Below are positions 1 through 9,097 of a DNA stretch of 64,000 nucleotides, in pieces. The notes beneath the pieces were generated by a model that was given only the letters and a program-made list of their open reading frames with translations, had not been told where the DNA came from and ran no database searches. Position 1 is the first letter of the stretch, and each line of letters opens with the position of its first letter. The DNA lies in the NCBI GenBank assembly GCA_023391105.1, contig JAEWBO010000027.1, positions 1-64,000 on the forward strand. Direction: 5' to 3'. Origin of the DNA: Bacillota bacterium (GTDB lineage: Bacteria > Bacillota > Clostridia > Christensenellales > SZUA-584). A program made the translations under genes and the position numbers.

Positions 1-398
1 AAATCGTGAAGGTAACCTGGAACAATCCGTCCGAAATTATTAATGTCGATAACGAGAACGTGCAGACAAAGCCGTGGGAGGAAATTCAGGAGATATTTAA
101 AAACCAGATGGACTTTCTGATGTCGCCAACGCCAATAAAAAGCGATGACCCTTCAACAGCCACTTTCTTTCTTGAGAAAACGGATGTTCATATAAACCGT
201 GTTGAACTAGGGCTCACAAAGCTGCTGATGAAAGACAGTCAGGACGATTACAAGCTGATTCCCACGTGGAGCTTTCTTGGGTATCAAACCAGTGCTTCGC
301 GCCCTACGCAGGAAGGCTTGAATATTGGCGGAGAGGTTTGTTATCTGACTATCAACGCCATTGACGGCACTGTCATCGACAGAGGGCTCATGTATTAA
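1..398 (+). CDS. C-terminal part of a putative lipoprotein (cut by window edge)
   Basis: The reading frame is open from the first bases, so the visible 130-odd residues are only the C-terminal part. They align along their whole length with the C-terminus of the lipoprotein encoded at 16624-17988: both carry a WxNP motif, an EEIxxIFxxQM segment, a V(E/L)LGL(T/M)xxxMK segment, a PxWxFxG motif, and end in LT(I/V)NA(I/V)DG(T/S)VI. The two are therefore paralogues about 16 kb apart. The full-length copy has a lipoprotein signal, so this one probably does too. It resembles uncharacterised clostridial lipoproteins (possibly DUF6034, from memory). Function unknown. Confidence 0.75.
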   Translation, partial: IVKVTWNNPSEIINVDNENVQTKPWEEIQEIFKNQMDFLMSPTPIKSDDPSTATFFLEKTDVHINRVELGLTKLLMKDSQDDYKLIPTWSFLGYQTSASRPTQEGLNIGGEVCYLTINAIDGTVIDRGLMY

Positions 399-510
399 TC
401 GCCATAATCCATTCTTTTTCTAAGCAGATGACCGTCGCTAAATATGGCCGACGGCAGCATCAATGAAACTGATCAAGGATTTTGAGGCTGTGCAGAGCTT
501 TTCATATATC

Positions 511-537
511 TTGACAGTATGTGGTATGTCGTATAAG
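511..537 (+). promoter_or_regulatory. possible sigma-A promoter upstream of ABC permease operon
   Basis: A perfect TTGACA (511-516) is followed after 15 nt by TATAAG (532-537). The spacing is short for sigma-A, so this is tentative. It lies about 120 nt upstream of the TTG start at 656. Confidence 0.25.
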
Positions 538-611
538 CTAAAGAAATAATGTGGAATATAACGGAAATCAATATTTCAGACGCCTGAACGCTTTGGGGAC
601 TCTCATCCGCC

Positions 612-634
612 TTATACATAAAGACTATGTATAA
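612..634 (+). promoter_or_regulatory. perfect inverted repeat just upstream of the ABC permease start
   Basis: A 9-bp perfect inverted repeat, TTATACATA / TATGTATAA with a 5-nt centre, ends 11 nt before the GGAGG ribosome site of the first permease gene. It could be a repressor operator (GntR- or TetR-like dyads look similar) or an mRNA hairpin affecting translation. No regulator gene lies next to it in this window. Confidence 0.35.
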
Positions 635-655
635 ACAAACTTTTGGAGGCAGTGC

Positions 656-1432
656 TTGAAGAAATACAACTCAGACTTAAGCCGCGCTCTTGGTTCATGG
701 GGCTTTTATGCGGGTATCGCAGGGTTCGTCGTGGCAATTATCATCGGCGCATCGGGCGATATTGTGCCCATGCTGCAAATGCCGGAGATGAACGGCCTAT
801 ACAACGGATTTCACGCGCAGACGCTATTAACCGCGCTCTCGTCGGACGTGATGCTGCTTTGCGTGCCCATACTCGCCGCGCTGCCGTATACGTCGGCGTT
901 CGTGGACGATTTCAAGAGCGGCTATTTAAAGGAATATCTGCCGCGCTGCGGCCAGCGCCGTTATATCCGCGGCAAGGTGGCGGCCACGGCTGTATCCGGC
1001 GCGCTCGTGCTGTTCATCGGTGTCATCATCGCGTATATCCTGTTCGCGCTTGTGTTCACGCCCATGGAACTGAAGCCCGACGAAGAGATGATGCAAATGA
1101 TGCAGCCGCATTATTTTGCGGACATTCTGGGACGAGCCTTTGTGTTTGCGCTGTGCGGCGCACTGTGGTCGCTTGTCGGCGCGATGCTCGCCGCGGTGAC
1201 GATGAGCAAATACATGGCGTATGCCTCCCCGTTTATCATTTACTATGTGCTCGTGATACTCTCCGAGCGCTATATCAAGGACGTATACGTGCTGAATCCC
1301 AAGCAGTGGCTCAGCGCCGGGGAAATGTGGCCCGGCGGTATATGGGGCATCGCGCTGCTCGTGGCGCAGCTTGCCGCCATCGTCGCGATCGCCTATGGCG
1401 TGCGCGTAGCAAGGAGGCTGGCCGATGCGTAG
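656..1432 (+). CDS. ABC transporter permease (ABC-2 type)
   Basis: A 258-residue hydrophobic protein with about six membrane spans (near residues 14-33, 62-80, 107-130, 155-185, 190-205, 230-250). It begins with TTG preceded by GGAGG at 645-649, which decides the start. It overlaps the next permease by 8 nt and shares an operon with an ATPase at 2500. The arrangement of two unlike permeases plus one ATPase is typical of small ABC-2 exporters of the bacitracin/lantibiotic-immunity kind. The substrate cannot be read from the sequence. The large opposite- and alternate-frame ORFs here are arginine-rich shadows. Confidence 0.8.
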   Translation: MKKYNSDLSRALGSWGFYAGIAGFVVAIIIGASGDIVPMLQMPEMNGLYNGFHAQTLLTALSSDVMLLCVPILAALPYTSAFVDDFKSGYLKEYLPRCGQRRYIRGKVAATAVSGALVLFIGVIIAYILFALVFTPMELKPDEEMMQMMQPHYFADILGRAFVFALCGALWSLVGAMLAAVTMSKYMAYASPFIIYYVLVILSERYIKDVYVLNPKQWLSAGEMWPGGIWGIALLVAQLAAIVAIAYGVRVARRLADA

Positions 1433-2318
1433 ATTGCAGCAGGTTTGGACGGTCACCGTATATAACTTTCGTGGTTGGCGAAAGAATCCGCGCATATTTA
1501 TCACGTTCGCGCTCGCGTTTATCTTATGCTTTTTGCTTTCCGACAAGGCTGTAAAGTTCGCGCTCGAATACGAAACCACGATGCAGCTTGTCGAAGCGTT
1601 TGTCTGGACGTTTGGCGACTCCAACTCCATATTGCTAGCGTCGCTGCTGCTTGTGCTGTTGTTCGCGGACATGCCGTTCCTTGGCTCGGGTGTGCCGTAC
1701 TATCTGTCGCGCATACGCCGCAGCACATGGCTTTGGGGGCAGATACTCTACATCTGCCTTGCGACGGCGGCCTATATGCTGTTTGTGCTTGTCTCCACCT
1801 CGCTTGTCTGTATGGGGCAAAGCTTTATCGGCAACATGTGGAGTGAAACCGCCGCGATACTCGGGTACTCGGGAGCGGGCAAAGCTGTGGCGCTGCCCGC
1901 GCTTGTCAAAACGCTCGAGATGTCCACACCGTATGAATGCATGGGTACGATATTTTTGCTCATGCTGCTCTACACACTGCTCATGGTGTCCATCATGCTC
2001 GTGGTCAATATCCGCCGCGGCCAGTTCTGGGGTGTTGCCAGCGTATTCATATTCAGCCTTTACGGCTTTCTGCTGAACCCGCAGACGTTCAACACGTTTA
2101 TGCAGCTGGACCAGGAGCAGATGTATATCGCGAACCTGTGGGCCGCATGGCTCTCGCCGCTGCAGCACGCGACGTACCACATGCATAACTTCGGGTACGA
2201 TCTGCTGCCGCGCATGTGGATGACGTATGCGGTATTTGGCGTGCTTATCGTCCTGTGCTTCATATTGGCGCTTCGCGCGATGCGAAAATACAACTTCAAC
2301 TTCAGCGGCACTGATTAG
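1425..2318 (+). CDS. second ABC transporter permease (ABC-2 type)
   Basis: A 297-residue integral membrane protein with six or so hydrophobic segments (near residues 25-40, 67-85, 105-130, 170-195, 200-222, 265-285). It starts inside the end of the preceding permease gene (8-nt overlap), indicating translational coupling and probably a heteromeric permease. The C-terminus RAMRKYNFNFSGTD is a short cytoplasmic tail. The next gene is the partner ATPase, separated by about 180 bp containing a repeat element. The substrate is unknown. Confidence 0.8.
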   Translation: MRRLQQVWTVTVYNFRGWRKNPRIFITFALAFILCFLLSDKAVKFALEYETTMQLVEAFVWTFGDSNSILLASLLLVLLFADMPFLGSGVPYYLSRIRRSTWLWGQILYICLATAAYMLFVLVSTSLVCMGQSFIGNMWSETAAILGYSGAGKAVALPALVKTLEMSTPYECMGTIFLLMLLYTLLMVSIMLVVNIRRGQFWGVASVFIFSLYGFLLNPQTFNTFMQLDQEQMYIANLWAAWLSPLQHATYHMHNFGYDLLPRMWMTYAVFGVLIVLCFILALRAMRKYNFNFSGTD

Positions 2319-2417
2319 GGAAATTAAGAATTGACAATTAGCAATTTCGAAATATAGGAGGAAAATTATTAAGAATCAGTGATTAAGAAATGAAATGCGT
2401 AAGCATTTCGTGGGTAT

Positions 2418-2462
2418 CCAAAGGGCGGAGTCCTTTGGCGGGAGTGTGAGGGCAGAGCCCTC
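2418..2462. repeat. double-hairpin intergenic repeat element
   Basis: Two short perfect hairpins in tandem: CCAAAGG/CCTTTGG (2418-2438) and GAGGGC/GCCCTC (2448-2462). They sit between permease and ATPase genes and are flanked by AT-rich runs of the TTAAGAATT type, which recur at 4108-4155. The layout recalls the hairpin pair at 25843-25909. It is probably a small interspersed element rather than a terminator, since no T-run follows. Confidence 0.45.
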
Positions 2463-2499
2463 ATATAAATCTCCATGATTCTTAATTATTAATTAATCT

Positions 2500-3144
2500 A
2501 TGGATGTAGCGATCAGCGTACAGCATGTGTTCAAGGATTTCAAAGGCGAGCAGGTCTTAAACGACGTGCATCACGACTTTGAAGAAGGAAAAATCCACGG
2601 CATCGTGGGCAACAACGGCAGCGGTAAGACGGTGCTCATGAAATGCATCTGCGGCTTTCTGTTTCCATCGAGCGGCAAGATTTTCGTAGACTACGAACAG
2701 GTCGGCAAAGACATGGACTTTCCCGAGGACTTAGGGCTCATCATCGAAACGCCGGGCTTTCTGCCGCAGTACAGCGGTATGAAGAACCTAGAGATTCTTG
2801 CGTCGCTTAAGAACAAGATCGGGCAGAAGCAGATTGCCGAAACCATACGGCGCGTCGGTCTGGATCCGGCGATGAAAAAGCCGGTCGGCAAATACTCGCT
2901 GGGTATGCGCCAGCGGCTTGGCATCGCGCAGGCGATTATGGAGGAACCGTCGCTGCTGATACTTGACGAACCGCTGAACGGCCTTGACAAGCACGGCGTG
3001 CAGGAAATGCGCACTCTCATCAAAGGGCTGCGCGACGAAGGCCGCACGATACTGCTTGCAAGCCACAACGCGCAGGACATCGAGGAGCTTTGTGATACCG
3101 TCTGCGAGATGGACGGCGGTGTGCTGACGGTTTTAAGAGATTAG
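2500..3144 (+). CDS. ABC transporter ATP-binding protein
   Basis: A 214-residue nucleotide-binding domain with Walker A GNNGSGKT (37-44), signature SLGMRQ (133-138), Walker B LLILDEP (152-158) and switch histidine at about 189. It is a stand-alone ATPase energising the two permeases upstream. The usual LSGGQ signature is replaced by SLGMRQ, as is common in the drug/lantibiotic and Na+ efflux ABC-2 groups. No strong ribosome site is visible just before the ATG at 2500, and the upstream repeat element may influence its expression. Confidence 0.9.
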   Translation: MDVAISVQHVFKDFKGEQVLNDVHHDFEEGKIHGIVGNNGSGKTVLMKCICGFLFPSSGKIFVDYEQVGKDMDFPEDLGLIIETPGFLPQYSGMKNLEILASLKNKIGQKQIAETIRRVGLDPAMKKPVGKYSLGMRQRLGIAQAIMEEPSLLILDEPLNGLDKHGVQEMRTLIKGLRDEGRTILLASHNAQDIEELCDTVCEMDGGVLTVLRD

Positions 3145-3164
3145 ATGCGTAGGGACGGGTGAAT

Positions 3165-3263
3165 AATCCTCCGTCACGCTATGCGTGCCACCTCCTTTCA
3201 AAAAGGTGGTTCTGAAAAAAGGCTCCTTTGAAAAGGAGCTGTCAGCTCCGCTGACTGAGGATT
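3165..3263. repeat. palindromic MITE-like element, full copy
   Basis: A 99-bp element beginning AATCCTCCGTCACGC and ending GCTGACTGAGGATT, so its ends form an imperfect inverted repeat. Internally it carries GTGCCACCTCCTTT and GGCTCCTTTGAAAAGGAGC hairpins. A second full copy lies at 52339-52448 and two left-half copies follow immediately at 3308-3405. It has no coding capacity. The inverted ends and multiple dispersed copies fit a non-autonomous mobile element or REP-like repeat. Confidence 0.7.
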
Positions 3264-3307
3264 GATTTTGATAACAGATACCAGAAAGTCAGGCTGCGAA
3301 CCCCTGT

Positions 3308-3405
3308 AATCCTCCGTCATGCTGGGCATGCCACCTCCTTTGAAAAAGGAGGCTTAATCCTCCGTCACGCTGGGCGTGCCACCTCCTTTCAAAAAGGAGG
3401 CTTTA
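3308..3405. repeat. two tandem half-copies of the palindromic element
   Basis: Two consecutive copies (3308-3355 and 3356-3405) of the left half of the element at 3165-3263, each reading AATCCTCCGTCA, then GTGCCACCTCCTTT or GCATGCCACCTCCTTT, then AAAAAGGAGGC. They end a few bases before the ribosome site of the ATPase gene at 3427 and so form part of its 5' leader. Confidence 0.65.
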
Positions 3406-3426
3406 ACAAAAACAGGAGAGACATAT

Positions 3427-4110
<684 letters not shown>

Positions 4111-4171
4111 GAATTAAAAATTAAGAATTAAGAATGAGCAATTAAGAATTCGGTATAGGAGAAACAGAACA

Positions 4172-5599
4172 ATGAAAGTGATGAAAAAAGCGTCGATATT
4201 GCTGGCGGTCATGCTCATTATCAGCGCGATAGGCGTAACGGCATTTGCGGCGGACAGTCTGCTCAAAATTGACGACCAATACACAGACGAGACCATGGGC
4301 GGTCTTAACTACAGTAACGGTTATGCGCCTGTGCAGTCGGGAGATAACGTGAGCGTGGTGTTGCCGTTAAAGCTTGCGGGTGCTGAGCTGGTCACAAGCG
4401 ATATCGTGATTACACCCGACCTCGGCGACACGGCAAAGTCGCCTTTTGTGTTCAGGAACTATCAGCAGACAGGGCACTTAGATGCGAGTACCCCCTACGT
4501 TGGGCGGTTCACGCTGTCGCTCAAATCAGGCCGCTATTCAGGCAGCTATCCCATCGTGTTCAATGTATCGTATACCAATGCCGCGAAAGAAACGGTAGAA
4601 CAGCCGTTTACCGTTTACGCCACGGTGGACGGAGCCGACCCCAACGCGACACCCGTGCCTCAGCCAACACCCACGATCGAGCAGCCGGAAGCCCCAAGGC
4701 CCCAACCAAAGCTCATTGTGTCCAAATACGGGACAAGCCCTGAAGTGGTGCAGGCGGGCGACACCTTCGCCGTCAACCTCACGCTGGAAAACACGAGTGA
4801 AAAATACGATGTTAAAAATCTGACGGTCACATACGCGGGAGACGGCAAGAGTCTGCTGTCCGCGGACAACACCAACACGCAGTATATTGATAAGATCAAG
4901 CGCGGCGAAAGCACGGATATCACGTTTAACATGCTCTCGCGGCTGGACAGCGAGCCCGGCATACAAACGGTAACGCTGACCGTGGCGTATGAAGACAGCA
5001 AAGCGACGGCTTTCACCATAACCGAAGCGTTGCTGCTGCAGGTGACGCAGCCGGTCAGCCTTGAATTCGACGAACCGGATATTCCGCAGACAGCCAACGC
5101 GGGTGATACGCTGCCGCTCAACCTCAATGTGTTTAACACAGGGCGCAGCAAGCTTTACAACGTGATGGTGAAGATCGATGCGGCAGGCTTACTGCCTGAA
5201 GGCAGCGCGTTTGTGGGCAACATGGACGCGGGGACGAGCGGCACGGCAGAGGTTTATGTGTTCGTCGGCACGCTTGCGATGAGCCAGGGCGAGGAGGGTA
5301 ATGTCCAGACGGACAACGATGCTGAGAAATACGGTTACACATCGGGCGCGATTACGATCAGCTATGAGGACGAATTCGGAAATCCGTACACGCAGGAAAT
5401 CCCTTTCGATATGCAGATTGAGCCGCCTGTGATATCCGCAAGCGCCCCCGATGAAGAGGAGGAGCCTGTGGACACGGCAAGCCAATGGTGGATTTCCGTG
5501 ATCATCGGCTTAGGGCTCATCGCGGCTGTGACCGCCGCCTTGGTGGTTCGCAGAAAGCGCAGGATGAAAGCGCTGGGAGACGGCGATGGGCTGGATTGA
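4172..5599 (+). CDS. membrane-anchored extracellular CARDB-repeat protein (ABC export accessory)
   Basis: 475 residues: signal peptide (1-27, ending AFAAD), extracellular beta-rich domains, a proline/threonine linker near 155-175, two CARDB/COG1361-like repeats (about 180-290 and 295-425), one membrane span (about 440-462) and a basic cytoplasmic tail. It overlaps the following permease by 14 nt and follows the MacB-like ATPase, so it probably acts as the extracellular partner of this transporter, analogous in position to the adaptor in MacAB systems but with a different fold. AGGAGA lies upstream of the ATG. Role inferred from context only. Confidence 0.7.
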   Translation: MKVMKKASILLAVMLIISAIGVTAFAADSLLKIDDQYTDETMGGLNYSNGYAPVQSGDNVSVVLPLKLAGAELVTSDIVITPDLGDTAKSPFVFRNYQQTGHLDASTPYVGRFTLSLKSGRYSGSYPIVFNVSYTNAAKETVEQPFTVYATVDGADPNATPVPQPTPTIEQPEAPRPQPKLIVSKYGTSPEVVQAGDTFAVNLTLENTSEKYDVKNLTVTYAGDGKSLLSADNTNTQYIDKIKRGESTDITFNMLSRLDSEPGIQTVTLTVAYEDSKATAFTITEALLLQVTQPVSLEFDEPDIPQTANAGDTLPLNLNVFNTGRSKLYNVMVKIDAAGLLPEGSAFVGNMDAGTSGTAEVYVFVGTLAMSQGEEGNVQTDNDAEKYGYTSGAITISYEDEFGNPYTQEIPFDMQIEPPVISASAPDEEEEPVDTASQWWISVIIGLGLIAAVTAALVVRRKRRMKALGDGDGLD

Positions 5600-6926
5600 T
5601 CTGATACGCTTCGCGGCCCAGAACTTATGGCGCAGACGCGCACGCACGCTATTAACCACGCTGGGCGTGGTGATCGGCACGGTGTGCATTATATTGCTGT
5701 TCGCGCTTGGTCTGTCGAGCTATAAGCAGTTCGAGGAATATTTTCTGAACAGCGATACGCTGACGGAAATACAGGTGTACAGCGCTATGGGTGGAGGCGG
5801 CAGCAGCACGAAGATTGACGATGCGACGCTGGCTAATATCTTGACAATGGACGGCGTGGAAGCGGTAACGCCTGTGCTTCAAATACCCGTCTATATCGAC
5901 GCAGGTGAATATGAGACGCGGTATCTTTCCGTGATCGCCATGGATCAAGACTATCTTAGCAGCATGCTCGAATTTGAGCAGGGCGGCCTGTTTGACGATT
6001 CCGAGATGCCGCAGCTGGTTGTCGGCTACTATGCGCAGCGTGAATTTGTGAAGGACGGCGAAGAGCCTGATGATAAAATGATGTACGGCTATCCGGGAGA
6101 AGGAGGCGAGCAGGAACCCGATATGACACTGCCGTTTGATTACAAGTCCCAGCAACTGAAGCTATATCTTGGCTACAATCCATCTGAAGAATATATGATG
6201 GGTGACGATAGCATTCCGGCATCCAAACGCTATCCCGCAGCCATCACGGGCACGCTGAAAAAGGACGATGGCAGCGAGGGCAGCTACAACGCATATATGA
6301 GCTTATCCGCCGCGAAGCGTATGATTCAGCAGAACAGGAAGCTGGCTGAGCAGTGGGGAGTGACGGCGGACAGCTACACGGAGGTGCGTGTACGCGCCAA
6401 GGATCTAGACAGCGTGGCAGAAATCGTGGAAACAATCAACAAAATGGGGTATGAGGCATACAGCCAAGGAACGTATCTTGAGGAAGTTCAGAAGGAGCAA
6501 GCCAGCCGCCAGAGCCAGCTTGTTTTTATCGGTGCGATTGCGCTGTTCGTCTCCGCGATCGGCATCGCTAACACGATGCTCACGAGCATACTCGAACGCA
6601 AGCGTGAGATCGGCATCATGAAGGTAACAGGGCTTGCTATGAAGAAGATACGTCGCATGTTCCTCATAGAAGCGTCGGTGATCGGCCTTGCGGGCGGCGC
6701 CATCGGCGCGCTCTTGAGCTATATCATTGCATTTGCGGTCAACAACGGTTCCGGCGATGCGCAGATACTCGGCATGTATTTTGAACAGGGCATGGTGCTC
6801 ACCATTCCGCTCTGGCTCACGCTCGCTGGCATCGGTGTGGCGGTGTTTGTGGGCTTGGCAGCAGGCATTTATCCTGCTTGGAAGGCGACAAAGCTCTCGC
6901 CGATGGAAGCGATACGCGGAAATTGA
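5586..6926 (+). CDS. ABC transporter permease, MacB/FtsX family
   Basis: 446 residues with the MacB layout: an N-terminal segment LWRRRARTLLTTLGVVIG (about 14-31) leading into the first span, a large extracytoplasmic domain (about 45-300), then three C-terminal spans with the FtsX-domain sequence (S)AIGIANTMLTSILERKREIG near 325-345. The C-terminus GIYPAWKATKLSPMEAIR is the family hallmark. Together with the ATPase at 3427 and the anchored protein at 4172 it forms a complete tripartite-like export or mechanotransmission module. Confidence 0.9.
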   Translation: MGWIDLIRFAAQNLWRRRARTLLTTLGVVIGTVCIILLFALGLSSYKQFEEYFLNSDTLTEIQVYSAMGGGGSSTKIDDATLANILTMDGVEAVTPVLQIPVYIDAGEYETRYLSVIAMDQDYLSSMLEFEQGGLFDDSEMPQLVVGYYAQREFVKDGEEPDDKMMYGYPGEGGEQEPDMTLPFDYKSQQLKLYLGYNPSEEYMMGDDSIPASKRYPAAITGTLKKDDGSEGSYNAYMSLSAAKRMIQQNRKLAEQWGVTADSYTEVRVRAKDLDSVAEIVETINKMGYEAYSQGTYLEEVQKEQASRQSQLVFIGAIALFVSAIGIANTMLTSILERKREIGIMKVTGLAMKKIRRMFLIEASVIGLAGGAIGALLSYIIAFAVNNGSGDAQILGMYFEQGMVLTIPLWLTLAGIGVAVFVGLAAGIYPAWKATKLSPMEAIRGN

Positions 6927-7058
6927 CGTCTTAGACAAACAAATCTGAACCGTACGATGCAATGTCATATGTATATAAGACAATACATGCAATGATCAGC
7001 ACTTCTTAACAAGTGACAAAAGTTTTCGAATAAAAAATACGATAGAAACACGTGCCAA

Positions 7059-7085
7059 GGCATCACAGCCGTGATGCCGTTGTTC
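7059..7085 (+). terminator. probable terminator of the ABC operon
   Basis: An 8-bp perfect stem GGCATCAC/GTGATGCC with a 4-nt loop, followed by a weak T-rich stretch (GTTGTTCTT). It lies 130 nt after the permease stop. Confidence 0.55.
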
Positions 7086-7240
7086 TTATATGATATATAA
7101 ATAGAATATATATATGATAAAAATCATAATCATTTCTATATAAAAGAAATACATAACTTTATTTCAAGGGTAAGAGATGTTCATATTAATAAGATAATTA
7201 ATCTGTTATTGATCCGAATGTTACTGATTAACAATTTTAT

Positions 7241-7254
7241 TTATCGATCGATAA
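7241..7254. promoter_or_regulatory. perfect palindrome, candidate operator of the arabinan operon
   Basis: TTATCGATCGATAA is a perfect 14-bp palindrome 38 bp upstream of the -35 box of the promoter at 7292. Its position suits an activator site. The ArsR-type regulator at the end of the operon (12353) is the natural candidate to bind it, which is inference only. Confidence 0.35.
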
Positions 7255-7291
7255 TTCTGCTCAAATAAGGCTGTTTTATCGCTTTTATGTA

Positions 7292-7320
7292 TTGACATAG
7301 ATGATAAATAAGCATATAGT
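7292..7320 (+). promoter_or_regulatory. sigma-A promoter of the arabinan operon
   Basis: TTGACA (7292-7297), exactly 17 nt spacer, TATAGT (7315-7320). This is close to consensus and is the only good promoter between the upstream terminator and the GH51 gene. Confidence 0.7.
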
Positions 7321-7473
7321 GTACCCGTAAAGCGAAGCATAAAGTTGGCAAATAAACCGATGATTAACACCTAAGTAAACCGCATTGCGATTCTGACAAA
7401 GATAACAAAATCAAAAGATTAACTCAACAATCAGCTAAAAAGACATAAGCACAAAAAATATATAGCGGGGAAG

Positions 7474-9012
7474 ATGGGACTTATGGCACAAAAAGCGAAG
7501 GTTACCATAGAAAGAACATATACAATAGGCGAAGTCGATAAGAAAGTATTTGGTTCTTTTGTGGAGCATCTGGGCAGAGGCATCTATAACGGAATTTATG
7601 AGCCGGCTCATAAGGAAGCTGACGAGAATGGCTTCCGAAAAGACGTTGCGGAGCTCGTGAAAGAGTTGGAGATTCCGATTATTCGTTATCCGGGAGGCAA
7701 TTTTGTGTCAGGTTACCGGTGGGAAGACGGAGTTGGTCCAGTAGAGTCCCGCCCAAAGCGGCTTGACCTCGCTTGGCGGACATTAGAAACAAATGAGGTG
7801 GGAATAAACGAAATTGCCTCATGGTGTAAGCGCATAGAGGCAGAACCTATGGTTGCCGTCAATTTGGGCACAAGAGGAATAGAAGCCGCTCTTGACCTTT
7901 TGGAATATTGCAATCACCCTTCAGGGACCTATTTGAGTGATTTGCGTATTCAGCATGGATATCGTCATCCGCATAACATCAAAGTATGGTGTTTGGGTAA
8001 TGAAATGGACGGTACATGGCAGACAGGACACAAAACGCCGACGGAATACGGACGGCTCGCTACGGAAACCGCGCGGGCCATGAAACTTTTGGATCCTGAA
8101 ATCAAGCTTGTTTCTTGCGGAAGTTCACACACCTTTATGGATACATTTCCCGAATGGGAAGCTGAAACATTAACGCACACCTATGACGTGGTCGATTATG
8201 TTTCTCTTCATCAATACTTTGGCAATGAAGACGGCGATACCGCAAATTTTCTTGCTCGTTCACTGGAAACAGAGCATTTTATCAAAACCGTCATTGCTGT
8301 ATGCGATTATGTGAAATCCAAAAAGCGCAGCAAGAAAGATATGATGCTGAGCTTTGATGAGTGGAACGTTTGGTATCATTCAAAAAAGCACGATGATGGC
8401 GAAATGAAAGACAACCCATGGCGAACTTCTCCGTCGCTGCTTGAGGATGTTTATACTTTTGAGGATGCGCTCGTTATCGGCTGCATGCTGATCACGTTTA
8501 TTAAGCACGCTGACAGACTGAAAATGGCTTGTTTGGCGCAGCTTGTCAACGTCATTGCGCCGATAATGACGCAGCCGGGTGGAGGCATATGCCGACAGAC
8601 GATATTCTATCCGTTCTTGCACGCATCAAGGTTTGGCAGGGGTACGGCGCTAAGACCAATCATTGTTTCTCCTAAGTATGACTCCAAAGATTATACCGAT
8701 GTATCGTACATCGAGACTGTAGCTGTTATGGATGAGGAAGCCGAGGAAATGACGCTGTTCGCAGTGAATCGCAGCCTTAGCGAATCTATGAACGTCGCTT
8801 GCTTTTTCAGAGGCTTTGAAAATTATACACTCGTGGAGCATATCGCTTTGGAGAGCGGAGATCTCAAAGCCGTTAATACTGTCGCTAATCCGGACGCCGT
8901 GGTTCCTCATGTTCGGCAGGGTTCCGTTTTGGAATTGGGAAAAGGTGAATTTTCTATAGAGCTTGGAAAAGCCTCATGGAATGTGATTCGGTTTAAAAAA
9001 ACCATCCGGTAA
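7474..9012 (+). CDS. abfA: alpha-L-arabinofuranosidase, GH51
   Basis: 512 residues, the normal length for bacterial GH51 enzymes, with no signal peptide (cytoplasmic). Hallmarks: GSFVEHLGRGIYNGIYEP near 27-44, RYPGGNFVSGYRWEDG near 71-86, acid/base Glu177 in WCLGNEMDG, and nucleophile Glu296 in LSFDEWNVW. It releases L-arabinose from arabino-oligosaccharides after uptake. It heads an operon with an AraNPQ-type importer, which fixes its physiological role. The ATG at 7474 has GGGG a few bases upstream; a second ATG at 7483 would remove only three residues. Confidence 0.95.
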   Translation: MGLMAQKAKVTIERTYTIGEVDKKVFGSFVEHLGRGIYNGIYEPAHKEADENGFRKDVAELVKELEIPIIRYPGGNFVSGYRWEDGVGPVESRPKRLDLAWRTLETNEVGINEIASWCKRIEAEPMVAVNLGTRGIEAALDLLEYCNHPSGTYLSDLRIQHGYRHPHNIKVWCLGNEMDGTWQTGHKTPTEYGRLATETARAMKLLDPEIKLVSCGSSHTFMDTFPEWEAETLTHTYDVVDYVSLHQYFGNEDGDTANFLARSLETEHFIKTVIAVCDYVKSKKRSKKDMMLSFDEWNVWYHSKKHDDGEMKDNPWRTSPSLLEDVYTFEDALVIGCMLITFIKHADRLKMACLAQLVNVIAPIMTQPGGGICRQTIFYPFLHASRFGRGTALRPIIVSPKYDSKDYTDVSYIETVAVMDEEAEEMTLFAVNRSLSESMNVACFFRGFENYTLVEHIALESGDLKAVNTVANPDAVVPHVRQGSVLELGKGEFSIELGKASWNVIRFKKTIR

Positions 9013-9097
9013 GCATATATTAGATGGAATATCATGCTGACGAGTATTGAATATTCCGCTTAATATAAATAAAATAGTAATGAGAGGTTACTGGAAA

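Larger units (their letters stand above)
6927..7473. other. 547-bp AT-rich intergenic region upstream of the arabinan operon
   Basis: No gene is visible. From left to right it holds the hairpin terminator at 7059, a long AT-rich stretch, a perfect 14-bp palindrome TTATCGATCGATAA (7241-7254), a sigma-A promoter (7292-7320) and about 150 nt of untranslated leader before the GH51 gene. Confidence 0.7.

Noticed and set aside
643..1554. Long arginine/histidine-rich ORF in another frame over the first permease
   Set aside because: It is a shadow of the permease genes in GC-rich DNA: no ribosome site, no recognisable domain, and an implausible Arg/Ala composition.
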